Assembly: GCF_048751585.1 (NCBI RefSeq)
Contig: NZ_JAZHOB010000002.1
Span: 310,001-374,000 of the forward strand
DNA from: G025836975 sp048751585
GTDB lineage: Bacteria > Pseudomonadota > Gammaproteobacteria > Burkholderiales > Burkholderiaceae_B
Reading direction: 5' to 3'
Length of the DNA: 64,000 nt
Made by a program: the position numbers and the translations under genes. The number at the start of each line of letters is the position of its first letter. Position 1 is the first letter of the stretch. The notes under the pieces are model-generated. The model had not been told where the DNA came from, ran no database searches, and saw nothing but the letters and a program-made list of their open reading frames with translations. This document shows, in pieces, positions 42,199 to 50,452 of this stretch.

Positions 42199-42347
42199 AT
42201 TTATTCCTATTTATCCATATAAATGAAATAAAATTGCGTCATTATTTGACACAGAAATAAAATATCATATTTAAGTTAAATAAGAAATCATATTTCTTGA
42301 TAACTTGCGCACAATAGCCTATCTCTTAAATTTGCAGGAGCAACTCC

Positions 42348-44180
42348 ATGTGCGGCATAGTTGGCGCTGTAGCGCAACGCGACATCACCCCCATTCTTCT
42401 GGAAGGGCTTAAACGCCTGGAATACCGGGGTTACGACTCTTGCGGCGTTGCGGTTCACGCCGATGGCGAATTGCGCCGAGCGCGCAGCACAGAGCGCGTT
42501 GCCGAGCTGGTCGCCCAGGTTGCCAAGGAAAATATCCAAGGCTTCACCGGCATTGCCCACACCCGTTGGGCCACCCATGGCGCGCCGGCCACGCACAACG
42601 CGCATCCCCACTTTTCCGGCCAGGGCAAAGGCGCTGCGCGGATCGCGCTGGTGCATAACGGCATCATTGAAAATCACGACGAGCTGCGCGCCGAGTTGCA
42701 GGCGGCCGGCTACGTCTTTGAAAGCCAGACCGATACCGAAGTGGTGGCTCACCTTGTCGATCATATGTATGCCGGCGACCTGTTCGAGGCCGTGCAACAG
42801 GCCACCCGCCGCTTGACCGGCGCTTATGCTATTGCCGTATTCTGCCGCGACGAGCCGCATCGCGTCGTCGGCGCCCGTCATGGCTCGCCGCTGGTGGTGG
42901 GGCGCGGCGATAACGAAAACTTCCTGGCATCCGACGCGTTGGCGCTGGCCGGCACCACCGACCAGATCATGTACCTGGAAGACGGCGATGTCGTCGACCT
43001 GCAACTTGCGCGGGTCTGGGTGGTGGACATCGACGGACGTCCGGTCGAGCGCGACGTACATACCGTGCAAGTGCATACCGGCGCCGCCGAGCTCGGCCCC
43101 TATCGCCACTACATGCAGAAGGAAATCTTCGAGCAGCCCCGCGCCGTGGGCGATACCTTGCAGGACATCGAAAGCATCACACCGGAACTGTTCGGCGACG
43201 GCGCCTACAAGATATTCAAGGAGATCGACAACGTCCTGATCCTGGCCTGCGGCACCAGCTATTACGCCGGCCTGACCGCGCGCTACTGGATAGAATCCAT
43301 CGCCAAGATCCCTGTGAATGTCGAGATCGCCAGCGAATACCGCTATCGCGACAGCGTTCCCAATCCGCGCACCCTGGTCGTTACGATATCGCAGTCGGGT
43401 GAAACGGCCGATACCCTGGCCGCCCTGAAGCACGCCCGCAGCCTGGGCATGCAAAATACGCTGACCATATGCAATGTGTCGACCAGCGCCATGGTGCGCG
43501 AATGCAAGCTCAACTACATCACCCGGGCCGGTGTTGAAATCGGCGTGGCATCCACCAAAGCCTTTACCACCCAATTGACGGCGCTATGCCTGTTGACGCT
43601 GGCATTGGCGCAAACCAAGGGACAGCTAAGCGACGAGCGCGAAGCCGAAATGCTGAAGTCCCTGCGCCACCTGCCGGTTGCCATAGGCGCCGTACTGGCG
43701 CTGGAACCGCAGATCATGGCCTGGGCCGACCGCTTTGCCAGCAAGGAAAACGCCCTGTTCCTGGGCCGCGGCATGCATTACCCCATCGCCCTGGAAGGCG
43801 CACTGAAGCTGAAGGAAATCAGCTACATCCACGCCGAGGCCTACCCCGCCGGCGAGCTGAAGCACGGCCCGCTGGCTCTGGTGACCGAGGCCATGCCCGT
43901 GGTGACCATTGCACCGCATGACGAGCTGCTGGAAAAACTGAAGTCCAACATGCAGGAAGTGCACGCCCGCGGCGGCGAGCTATACGTGTTCGCCGATGCC
44001 GACACCAAGATTGTGAACAGCAACGGGATTCATGTGATTCGCATGCCTGAAAACTACGGCAAACTGTCGCCGATTTTGCATACGATACCGCTGCAACTGC
44101 TGGCGTATCACACCGCGTGTGCAAGGGGAACGGATGTGGACAAGCCCAGGAACCTGGCCAAGAGCGTGACGGTGGAGTGA
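42348..44180 (+). CDS. glmS: Glutamine-fructose-6-phosphate aminotransferase (isomerizing)
   Basis: Makes glucosamine-6-phosphate from fructose-6-phosphate and glutamine, the first committed step to UDP-GlcNAc. At 610 residues it is full length. The N-terminal nucleophile is Cys2 (MCGIVGAVAQRD), the glutaminase site has HTRWATHGAP, two SIS sugar-isomerase domains follow (ACGTSYYAGL, TISQSGETADT), and the C-terminus DKPRNLAKSVTVE is invariant. AGGAG lies seven bases before the ATG. No glmS ribozyme fold fits the 149-base AT-rich leader. Confidence 0.97.
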   Translation: MCGIVGAVAQRDITPILLEGLKRLEYRGYDSCGVAVHADGELRRARSTERVAELVAQVAKENIQGFTGIAHTRWATHGAPATHNAHPHFSGQGKGAARIALVHNGIIENHDELRAELQAAGYVFESQTDTEVVAHLVDHMYAGDLFEAVQQATRRLTGAYAIAVFCRDEPHRVVGARHGSPLVVGRGDNENFLASDALALAGTTDQIMYLEDGDVVDLQLARVWVVDIDGRPVERDVHTVQVHTGAAELGPYRHYMQKEIFEQPRAVGDTLQDIESITPELFGDGAYKIFKEIDNVLILACGTSYYAGLTARYWIESIAKIPVNVEIASEYRYRDSVPNPRTLVVTISQSGETADTLAALKHARSLGMQNTLTICNVSTSAMVRECKLNYITRAGVEIGVASTKAFTTQLTALCLLTLALAQTKGQLSDEREAEMLKSLRHLPVAIGAVLALEPQIMAWADRFASKENALFLGRGMHYPIALEGALKLKEISYIHAEAYPAGELKHGPLALVTEAMPVVTIAPHDELLEKLKSNMQEVHARGGELYVFADADTKIVNSNGIHVIRMPENYGKLSPILHTIPLQLLAYHTACARGTDVDKPRNLAKSVTVE

Positions 44181-44212
44181 TAGGGGGCTTCTTTGTACGG
44201 GTTGTGAAGATT

Positions 44213-44241
44213 GAAAATAGAGTGTGTTGATTTCTATTTTC
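44213..44241 (+). terminator. Hairpin after glmS (terminator candidate)
   Basis: A perfect 9-bp stem (GAAAATAGA / TCTATTTTC) with an 11-base loop lies 33 bases after glmS. The stem is AT-rich and only TTT follows, so termination would be weak. Confidence 0.4.
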
Positions 44242-44318
44242 TTTGAGCAATACGTACGGAATACGAGTTCGGCCAGGCATCGAAGATGCAAGAGTCCCAC
44301 TGAATCAGCCTTGCACGG

Positions 44319-44855
44319 TTAAGCTGCCGCGGAATGCTCGAAGATCAGGCATGTCGTAGTGGCATGCGCATACAGCTTGCCGTCCGGGCCGACGAGGCGG
44401 CCCTCGGCCGTCGCCACCTGCCGCCCTGCGTGGATCACCTTGCCCTCGGCGCGTACCAGCGGTACCCCGTCATTCAGCGAGCGAACCATGTTTACCTTGA
44501 GCTCCAAGGTGGTGTAGCCTTTGCCGGCGGGCAACGTCGAATGCACCGCACAGCCCATGGCGGAGTCGAGCAGTGTGGCGAACCAACCGCCGTGCACGGT
44601 GCCCAGTGGGTTGTAGTGCCGGCGCTGCGGCCGGCCCTGGAAGACCGCGGCACCCGGTTCAATGTGAATCGGGACGAAATCGAGCGTGTCGCCCATGGGC
44701 GGTGGCGGCAGCTTGCCGGAGAAGATCGCGTCAAGCACCTGCATGCCCGAGAGTCCAAACATCTGTGCTTTGGGCTCAGTATCAGACGCGCTCCATCTCG
44801 CTCGAACGTGTTTTTCGTCCGCTACCCAGCGCGCCACCACCTGATCAACGTCCAT
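44319..44855 (-). CDS. PaaI-type hotdog-fold thioesterase
   Basis: A 178-residue acyl-CoA thioesterase-like protein. The hotdog-fold core is seen in YNPLGTVHGGWFATLLDSAMG near residue 82, where HGG and the following Asp are the catalytic region of the PaaI family, and in YTTLELKVNMVRSL. The N-terminal 60 residues are an extra helical stretch. Such enzymes hydrolyse aryl- or acyl-CoA esters, often as a safety valve in aromatic degradation. It is divergent from a MarR gene with paired operator-like palindromes between them, so it is probably the MarR target. Confidence 0.85.
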   Translation of the reverse strand: MDVDQVVARWVADEKHVRARWSASDTEPKAQMFGLSGMQVLDAIFSGKLPPPPMGDTLDFVPIHIEPGAAVFQGRPQRRHYNPLGTVHGGWFATLLDSAMGCAVHSTLPAGKGYTTLELKVNMVRSLNDGVPLVRAEGKVIHAGRQVATAEGRLVGPDGKLYAHATTTCLIFEHSAAA

Positions 44856-44878
44856 TAGCCATTCCCGTTCTATTAAAG

Positions 44879-44905
44879 TTGTATATACAATAGTTGTAGG
44901 TACAA
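44879..44905. promoter_or_regulatory. Twin operator-like palindromes TTGTA-NN-TACAA between thioesterase and marR genes
   Basis: TTGTATATACAA (44879-44890) is a perfect 12-base palindrome and TTGTAGGTACAA (44894-44905) repeats it with a GG centre. The centres are 15 bases apart. The right-hand site ends eight bases before the MarR start codon. Two copies of the same dyad in a 58-base divergent gap are a strong candidate for the MarR binding region, controlling both genes. Confidence 0.75.
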
Positions 44906-44913
44906 TATACTAC

Positions 44914-45369
44914 ATGAAAAACTCAAGCAAGCCGCAGGGTTGCACCAACCTGAAACTTCGCCAGCTTACGCGCATGGTGACGCGTCATTACGATGACTAT
45001 GTCGCCCAGACGGGGCTCAAGAATACGCAATACGCATTGCTGTCGTATGTCGTGCGGCTGGGCCCTATTCAACCGGTCGATCTGGCCAGACACATGCGGA
45101 TGGATGCGTCGACCTTGACGCGCAACCTGCAGCCGCTGGCCGCGCAGGGGTTGTTGGAGACCGGCGCGGGCAAGGATGCACGCAGTCGTCTGGTCGAAGC
45201 AACCGAGACGGGGCGTATGAAACAAGCCGAAGGACAGCGTGCATGGCAAACGGCGCAAACGGCCCTCAACGAGCGCTTGGGTGTAGAGCGGGTCGCCGCC
45301 TTGCACGATCTGCTCGATGCCTGCATTGAATGCCTTGATAGCCATCCTGACGAGCCATCGAGCGAGTGA
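44914..45369 (+). CDS. MarR-family transcriptional regulator
   Basis: A 151-residue winged-helix regulator. The DNA-binding part reads GPIQPVDLARHMRMDASTLT then RNLQPLAAQGLLETGAGKDA, with the conserved wing DARSRLVEAT. Members are dimers that release DNA when they bind small aromatic or lipophilic ligands. The start is the ATG at 44914, directly after the palindromes; no good ribosome site is visible, as expected if the operator overlaps the leader. It is divergent from the thioesterase and 115 bases before the acuI-like gene. Confidence 0.9.
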   Translation: MKNSSKPQGCTNLKLRQLTRMVTRHYDDYVAQTGLKNTQYALLSYVVRLGPIQPVDLARHMRMDASTLTRNLQPLAAQGLLETGAGKDARSRLVEATETGRMKQAEGQRAWQTAQTALNERLGVERVAALHDLLDACIECLDSHPDEPSSE

Positions 45370-45484
45370 TGCCGCCATCCCCGACACGCAGCCACTTCGG
45401 TCCCCCTCGGCGCTGTGGAGGTTTTCAGTCCACAAGCTGGGGTTCCGCTGGAATACCTACTTGAACGTAAACAAGGAGAGAATC

Positions 45485-46471
45485 ATGACATTCAAAGCAT
45501 TGCTGGCAACCAAGACCGCCGAAAAAATTTCGACAGAGATTGTGACGCTCGATGAGCGAGACCTCATGCAGGGCGACGTCACTGTCGCGGTCGAATACTC
45601 GACGGTGAACTACAAGGACGCAATGGCGGTCACCGGCCGTGGACCGGTCATTCGCAAGTTTCCTTTGGTCCCCGGCATCGACTTCGCGGGTGTCGTCGAA
45701 GCGTCCTCGCATGCAGACTTCGCTGTTGGCGATCGTGTGGTCGCCAATGGGTGGGAACTGAGCCATACCCACCACGGCGGCTTTGCGCAGAAGGCGAGGG
45801 TCAAGGGCGATTGGCTGGTCAAGATTCCCGATGTGTTCTCGACCCGCGATGCCATGGCTATCGGCACCGCTGGCTACACTGCGATGCTGAGCGTGCTGGC
45901 CCTGGAACATGGCGGCATCACCCCCGACCGTGGCGACATTCTGGTGACCGGCGCCAACGGCGGCGCCGGATCGGTGGCGATCGCGCTGCTATCGAAGCTG
46001 GGCTATCGGGTGATCGCATCGACCGGCCGTCTTGAAGAGGCCGATTACCTGCACGCGCTGGGCGCAGCGGAAATCATCGATCGCTGCACACTGTCCGAGC
46101 CGGGCCAGCCTATCGCTTCCGAACAATGGGCCGGTGCCATAGATTCCGTTGGCAGCCATACGCTGGCCAACGTTTTGGCGCAGACCCGATATCGCGGCGT
46201 AGTCGCGGCCTTCGGACTCGCGCAAGGTGCGGATCTTCCCGCGTCGGTGCTGCCCTTCATCCTGCGCAACGTGACGCTCGCTGGCATCGATTCGGTCAAC
46301 GCGCCGCGGGAGGTGCGATTGCAGGCGTGGTCGCGTCTTGCCCGCGACCTGGATCTGGACAAGCTCGCCCGCAGCACGCAAGAGGTCGGACTGGCGGACG
46401 TGCCTCGTGTCGCCGGCGATGTCCTTGCAGGCAAGGTCCGGGGGCGTACCGTGGTTGACGTGAATCTATGA
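45485..46471 (+). CDS. YhdH/AcuI-family NADPH-dependent oxidoreductase (acryloyl-CoA reductase-like)
   Basis: A 328-residue zinc-free medium-chain reductase. The N-terminus MTFKALLATKTAEKISTEIV is preceded by AAGGAGAG. EYSTVNYKDAMAVTGRGPV and PGIDFAGVVEAS are typical of the YhdH/AcuI branch, and the NADPH-binding fold is VTGANGGAGSVAIALL near residue 155. AcuI reduces acryloyl-CoA to propionyl-CoA, and some relatives reduce other enoyl substrates. It probably belongs to the MarR regulon, being downstream of that gene on the same strand. Its last six bases overlap the convergent isomerase gene. Confidence 0.88.
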   Translation: MTFKALLATKTAEKISTEIVTLDERDLMQGDVTVAVEYSTVNYKDAMAVTGRGPVIRKFPLVPGIDFAGVVEASSHADFAVGDRVVANGWELSHTHHGGFAQKARVKGDWLVKIPDVFSTRDAMAIGTAGYTAMLSVLALEHGGITPDRGDILVTGANGGAGSVAIALLSKLGYRVIASTGRLEEADYLHALGAAEIIDRCTLSEPGQPIASEQWAGAIDSVGSHTLANVLAQTRYRGVVAAFGLAQGADLPASVLPFILRNVTLAGIDSVNAPREVRLQAWSRLARDLDLDKLARSTQEVGLADVPRVAGDVLAGKVRGRTVVDVNL

Positions 46472-47092
46472 TTGGCACAAGGAACGGACTGGCGAGGGTG
46501 CGGCCGCCACCGCTACTTCCAGAAACTCAAGTCTATCCTGACCCCAGAACAGTTCCCCGTTGAACACATAGGTGGGCGAGCCGAAGACGCCTTGCGCCAC
46601 GGCCTCGTCGGTGTATTGCCGGTACAAGGCATTGATCTCATCCGCCAATGCGCCTTGCATGATGCGGTCGCCCGGCAAGTCCAGCGTTGCCGCGACGGCT
46701 AGCAGAACCTTCGCGTCAGAGATGTCTTGCTCCTTGCACCATTCGGCTTCCAGTATGGCCTTGTACAGCGCGGCCACATTCAAGCCCAGTTGATCAGCCG
46801 CGATGGTGAAGCGTGACGCCAGGTCGCCGTTGGGACACATATAGCGGGGCGTGATGTTAAGGGGCATGTTCAGCCGCTGCATCCAGCGTTTCAGCTCCGC
46901 CTCGCGGTAGGCCCGCCGCTCGGGGGCGCGCTGGCCCAGCGGGATTCCGCCGGTGCGCGCATATACGTCCAGGAGGTCGACCGGCTTGTAGCGGATCGTC
47001 GCGTTGCAGCGGACAGCGATCGCTTCCAGACGGTCGGCCCCCAGGTAGGCCCAGTCCGAGTTGATCCAGAAGTAGTAGTCAATGATGCTCAT
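46466..47092 (-). CDS. DsbA-fold isomerase, 2-hydroxychromene-2-carboxylate isomerase family
   Basis: A 208-residue protein of the kappa-GST/HCCA isomerase group. The N-terminal strand IDYYFWINSDWAYLGADRLE carries the active-site Ser region, PVDLLDVYARTGGIPLGQR is the substrate/GSH loop, and VFGSPTYVFNGELFWGQDRL shows the cis-Pro and C-terminal family signature. In naphthalene degradation HCCA isomerase converts 2-hydroxychromene-2-carboxylate using glutathione. No other naphthalene genes are present, so the real substrate is open. It overlaps the upstream MHS transporter gene by four bases. Confidence 0.82.
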   Translation of the reverse strand: MSIIDYYFWINSDWAYLGADRLEAIAVRCNATIRYKPVDLLDVYARTGGIPLGQRAPERRAYREAELKRWMQRLNMPLNITPRYMCPNGDLASRFTIAADQLGLNVAALYKAILEAEWCKEQDISDAKVLLAVAATLDLPGDRIMQGALADEINALYRQYTDEAVAQGVFGSPTYVFNGELFWGQDRLEFLEVAVAAAPSPVRSLCQS

Positions 47093-48435
47093 GCGTGTTG
47101 CCCTGCCAGCTTCGCTGTGTGGTGCAGCAACGGCGGGCTGGAGCGCATGCGCCAGGCGCTAAGGAAGGCAATCACACCCAGGCCGGTCAGGTACCAGACG
47201 ATGTAGTGCGGGCTGCCATCGCCAGCGGCCAATAGCCAGGTGGCGACGATGGGCGCCATGCCGCCGCCGATTGCGCCGGACACTTGCACGGCCAGTGATA
47301 TGCCGCTGTAGCGGACTTCGGAAGGGAACTGGTTCGAGAACAGGATGCCTTCAGGGCCGTACAGACAGGCATAAACCACGCCCACCGCCACGACCATGGC
47401 GACCGTGATCCAGGTTTCCTGGCGCGTGCCCAGCAGATCGAAGAAGTAGGAGCTGAACAGGCCGATGCCGATGGCGCCCAGCATGAAGACCCACTTGTGG
47501 CCGATGCGATCGCCCAGCATGCCGAACAGGGGCATGGTAAAGAAGGCCAGCAACGCGCCCCAGATGATGGCGTCGAGCATGATGGTTTTTTCAACGCCCA
47601 GCGTGCCGGTGGCATAGGCCAGGGCGAAGGTCACGACGGTATAGAACCAGGTCACTTCGGCCAGGCGTGCGCCGACCACCAGCAAGACGTCTTTGGGGTG
47701 TTGCTTCAGGACGGTCAGGATGGGCACGTCCGCCTTCTTGCCGGCTTGCTCCATGGCTTCGAAGTCGGGAGATTCGGCGACCTTGATGCGGATGAACCAG
47801 CCCACCGCCAGCAGGACGACGCTGGCCAGGAAGGGAATGCGCCAGCCCCAAGCCAGCATGGCTTCGTCGGGCATGCTGGCGACGGCGCCCATGGCCAGCG
47901 ATGAAAGAATCAGCCCGGGTGCGACGCCTGCCTGAGGCAGGCTGCCAAAGAAGCCTTTCTTGCCTTCGGGGGCGTGTTCAACGGCCATCAATACCGCGCC
48001 GCCCCATTCGCCGCCGACTGCAATGCCTTGCAGGAAGCGCATGAGGACCAGCAACACAGCGGCCCAATAGCCGATGGTGTCGTACGAGGGGATCAACCCG
48101 ATCAGTATGGTCGGCACCCCCATCATGACCAGTGTGATCAGCAGCATGGACTTGCGGCCCACCTTGTCGCCAAAGTGACCAAAGATGATGCCGCCCAAGG
48201 GACGTGCAAAGAAACCGACAGAATAGGTGGCGAAGGCCGCCAGCGTGCCCATCAGCGGGTCGAACTCGGGAAAGAATATCTTGTTGAAAATCAGCGCGGC
48301 GGCGGTGCCGTAAAGAAAAAAGTCATACCACTCGATGGTGGTGCCCATCATGCTGGCCACGCCGGCGGTGACGTATTGCCGGCGTGAGCGTGTGCCATGC
48401 GTGGTCGCAGAGGACCGGGTGTGTATAGAAGACAT
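47089..48435 (-). CDS. MFS transporter, metabolite:H+ symporter (MHS) family
   Basis: A 448-residue, twelve-segment proton symporter. The MHS signatures are GTTIEWYDFFLYGTAAALIF at the N-terminus, ARPLGGIIFGHFGDKVGRKS (motif A) near residue 77, and VGGEWGGAVLMAVEHAP near 140. Relatives carry shikimate, citrate, alpha-ketoglutarate, proline/betaine or aromatic acids. GGAGGAGATC precedes the ATG. It lies between the class II aldolase and the isomerase, with a four-base overlap to the latter, so it probably imports the substrate they act on. Confidence 0.9.
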   Translation of the reverse strand: MSSIHTRSSATTHGTRSRRQYVTAGVASMMGTTIEWYDFFLYGTAAALIFNKIFFPEFDPLMGTLAAFATYSVGFFARPLGGIIFGHFGDKVGRKSMLLITLVMMGVPTILIGLIPSYDTIGYWAAVLLVLMRFLQGIAVGGEWGGAVLMAVEHAPEGKKGFFGSLPQAGVAPGLILSSLAMGAVASMPDEAMLAWGWRIPFLASVVLLAVGWFIRIKVAESPDFEAMEQAGKKADVPILTVLKQHPKDVLLVVGARLAEVTWFYTVVTFALAYATGTLGVEKTIMLDAIIWGALLAFFTMPLFGMLGDRIGHKWVFMLGAIGIGLFSSYFFDLLGTRQETWITVAMVVAVGVVYACLYGPEGILFSNQFPSEVRYSGISLAVQVSGAIGGGMAPIVATWLLAAGDGSPHYIVWYLTGLGVIAFLSAWRMRSSPPLLHHTAKLAGQHA

Positions 48436-48480
48436 GATCTCCTCCAGGGGCTGGATGTAATGGTTGTTGTGTGTAAGGGA

Positions 48481-49269
48481 TTACCGGGTGGCGCTGTCCG
48501 CCATCGGCTTGCCGCTGTCGACTTGCCGGCACCAATAATCGAAGGTGCCTTTGACGATGGATGGTTTCAGCAGATAGTCATGGGCTTCTCTGGCCAGATC
48601 ATCCGCCACCGGCGTCAAGGGGCCGTAGACACGGGCGCGCGTTTGCATGCGTGCGGCGCGTTCCAGGTACACGGACAGGTACGTGGCCTCTTCGACCGTG
48701 TTGCCCGCGGTCAGGTAGCCGTGATGCGCCAGAATAATGGAGCGCTTGCCGCCCAGGGCTTCAGAGATCAGCACCCCTTCCTGGTCGGCGATGGGCACCC
48801 CCGGCCAGTCTGCCAGGAAGGCGCAGTCGTCATGAAAAGGGGTCATGTCCATTTGCGAGATGACCAGGGGCTGCCGTGCGGCGGCCAGGGCCGAGACCCA
48901 CGGCGAATGCGCATGCACAATGGCATTCACGTCCTGGCGCTCTTTGTAAACCCACAGGTGAAAGCGCGTGGCCGGGTTGGCCATGCCTTGTCCGGTCAGG
49001 GTTTCCAGATCGGGCCCCACTTCGATGAAATCGTCGGGCGTGGCTTCGTCAAAGCCCAGGCCAAATCGGAGCGTCCAGTACGCGCCCGGCCGTTCGGATC
49101 GTGCGCTGATCTGTCCCGCCAGGCCGGCCTCCTGGCCTGTGGCGGCCAGGATGCGACAGGTGTATGCCAGGCTCTCCTGGACGTTGCGCTGCACAGGTTT
49201 GAAATGCTGCTTCATTTCAGACGTGGCGCGTTCGTCAAAATACTCTTTTGCTCGTAGTGGTGCATTCAT
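48481..49269 (-). CDS. Class II aldolase/adducin-family protein
   Basis: A 262-residue protein of the zinc-dependent aldolase/epimerase fold. Metal ligands are the histidines of IVHAHSPWVSALA near residue 117 and LAHHGYLTAG near 190; LAGQISARSERPGAYW near 50 is the usual phosphate/substrate loop. Relatives include fuculose-phosphate aldolase, ribulose-5-phosphate 4-epimerase, and hydroxy-acid or aromatic decarboxylase-like members. The next gene on the transcript is the MHS transporter, 45 bases on. The LysR gene just upstream is the likely regulator. The reaction cannot be named. Confidence 0.86.
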   Translation of the reverse strand: MNAPLRAKEYFDERATSEMKQHFKPVQRNVQESLAYTCRILAATGQEAGLAGQISARSERPGAYWTLRFGLGFDEATPDDFIEVGPDLETLTGQGMANPATRFHLWVYKERQDVNAIVHAHSPWVSALAAARQPLVISQMDMTPFHDDCAFLADWPGVPIADQEGVLISEALGGKRSIILAHHGYLTAGNTVEEATYLSVYLERAARMQTRARVYGPLTPVADDLAREAHDYLLKPSIVKGTFDYWCRQVDSGKPMADSATR

Positions 49270-49425
49270 AATGTATTCCCATGCTGGATATCATCAACTT
49301 GACCCAATCTGGGCAAATATTGATATGGATCAATTCTAGGAATACCAACGGCAAAGAACCATGAAGCAGCGCTCATAGCAGTTATGCGGGAAGGCCCCGC
49401 GGCGATGCGGCCAGAGCCGTTGATT

Positions 49426-50298
49426 TTATCGGGTAAAACCCGCGGCCATCTCGAGCAGTTGCTGGGCCAACGATGGTACCGTGCCGGTATTGCGCACAAT
49501 GGCCACCACCCGGCGCTGCAATAGCGGTTCGGCCAAAGGCAGCTTGGTCAGGCCGTGATCGTCCAGCAGTCCCGAGGGAGTGTGTTCGGGCAAGATACAG
49601 CCGCCGATGCCCAGCGACACCAGTTGCAGCATGGCATCGATGGTATTGGCCTCGGCCACGACCACGTCGTCCAGGTCGGCGCTTTTGAGCATGCGGCGCA
49701 AGGCATAGTCTTCCGGAAAAGCGACCAGTGCGATTTCAGCATCATGCAAGTTGATGCGTGCGTCGGCGGGGTAGTGCCCCTTCTGCACAATGAAGCACAT
49801 CTTGTCATCGAACAGCGTGACCGAGGTGAGCGTTTCGGATGCTACGGCCGAGTCATAGACAAAGCCGATGTCGGCCTTTCCTTTTTCCACCAGTTCGACC
49901 ACATCGGGCGAGCTGCGCGCCATGACGGACAGATTGACGCGGCGGTGCTGGCTGACGAACTTGGTCAGCAGATTGGCGAAATAATGGCTTAAGGTGTGAA
50001 TGGTGGCTACGCGCAAACTGCCTTCCTGCCCGCCTTCGGTGATCCTGGCGGCCTCCAGCGCAGCATCGATCTGAGCATAGTGTTGCTCCGTGCCTTGCTG
50101 CAGCCGCTTGCCCGCTTCGGTCAGCGTCACGCCCCTGCCCGTGCGCGTAAACAAAGCCTGCCCCAGAAAGGCTTCCAGGCTGGCCAGTTGGCGGCTCAGG
50201 CCGGACTGGCTTACGTCAAGCTCCTCGGCGGCCTTCGACAGGGATGAAAGTTCGGCGATTTTAAGAAAGTAGCGTAGCTGACGATCGAGTGGGTCCAT
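49426..50298 (-). CDS. LysR-family transcriptional regulator
   Basis: A 290-residue regulator. The N-terminal helix-turn-helix is SSLSKAAEELDVSQSGLSRQ near residues 18-37, followed by the linker helix and a periplasmic-binding-like effector domain (LRVATIHTLSHYFANLL, KADIGFVYDSAVAS, AFPEDYALRRML). Start chosen at 50298 (MDPLDRQLRYFLKIAEL), which gives the standard LysR N-terminus. The open frame continues upstream for about 45 codons without homology. It lies 156 bases before the aldolase, in the same direction, and 154 bases from the divergent GlxA-type gene. Confidence 0.92.
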   Translation of the reverse strand: MDPLDRQLRYFLKIAELSSLSKAAEELDVSQSGLSRQLASLEAFLGQALFTRTGRGVTLTEAGKRLQQGTEQHYAQIDAALEAARITEGGQEGSLRVATIHTLSHYFANLLTKFVSQHRRVNLSVMARSSPDVVELVEKGKADIGFVYDSAVASETLTSVTLFDDKMCFIVQKGHYPADARINLHDAEIALVAFPEDYALRRMLKSADLDDVVVAEANTIDAMLQLVSLGIGGCILPEHTPSGLLDDHGLTKLPLAEPLLQRRVVAIVRNTGTVPSLAQQLLEMAAGFTR

Positions 50299-50452
50299 GG
50301 GGGGAAGGGCGGGAAGTTGGCGCGACTGCCTATGATATAACTGTGTGCTGCGAAGGCCTTGCCATGTGCTCGAATGGCTCGGCGCCGAGGGCCACGCCTT
50401 GTAAAGCTTTTCGCCAGTATACCGTCGCAATCGATGCAAAGGGGGGTGGAAG

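Noticed and set aside
42199..42347. Possible glmS ribozyme in the glmS leader
   Set aside because: The leader is only 149 AT-rich bases with no ribozyme core; the ribozyme is known from Firmicutes-type genomes, and a simple promoter with Lrp operator is more likely.
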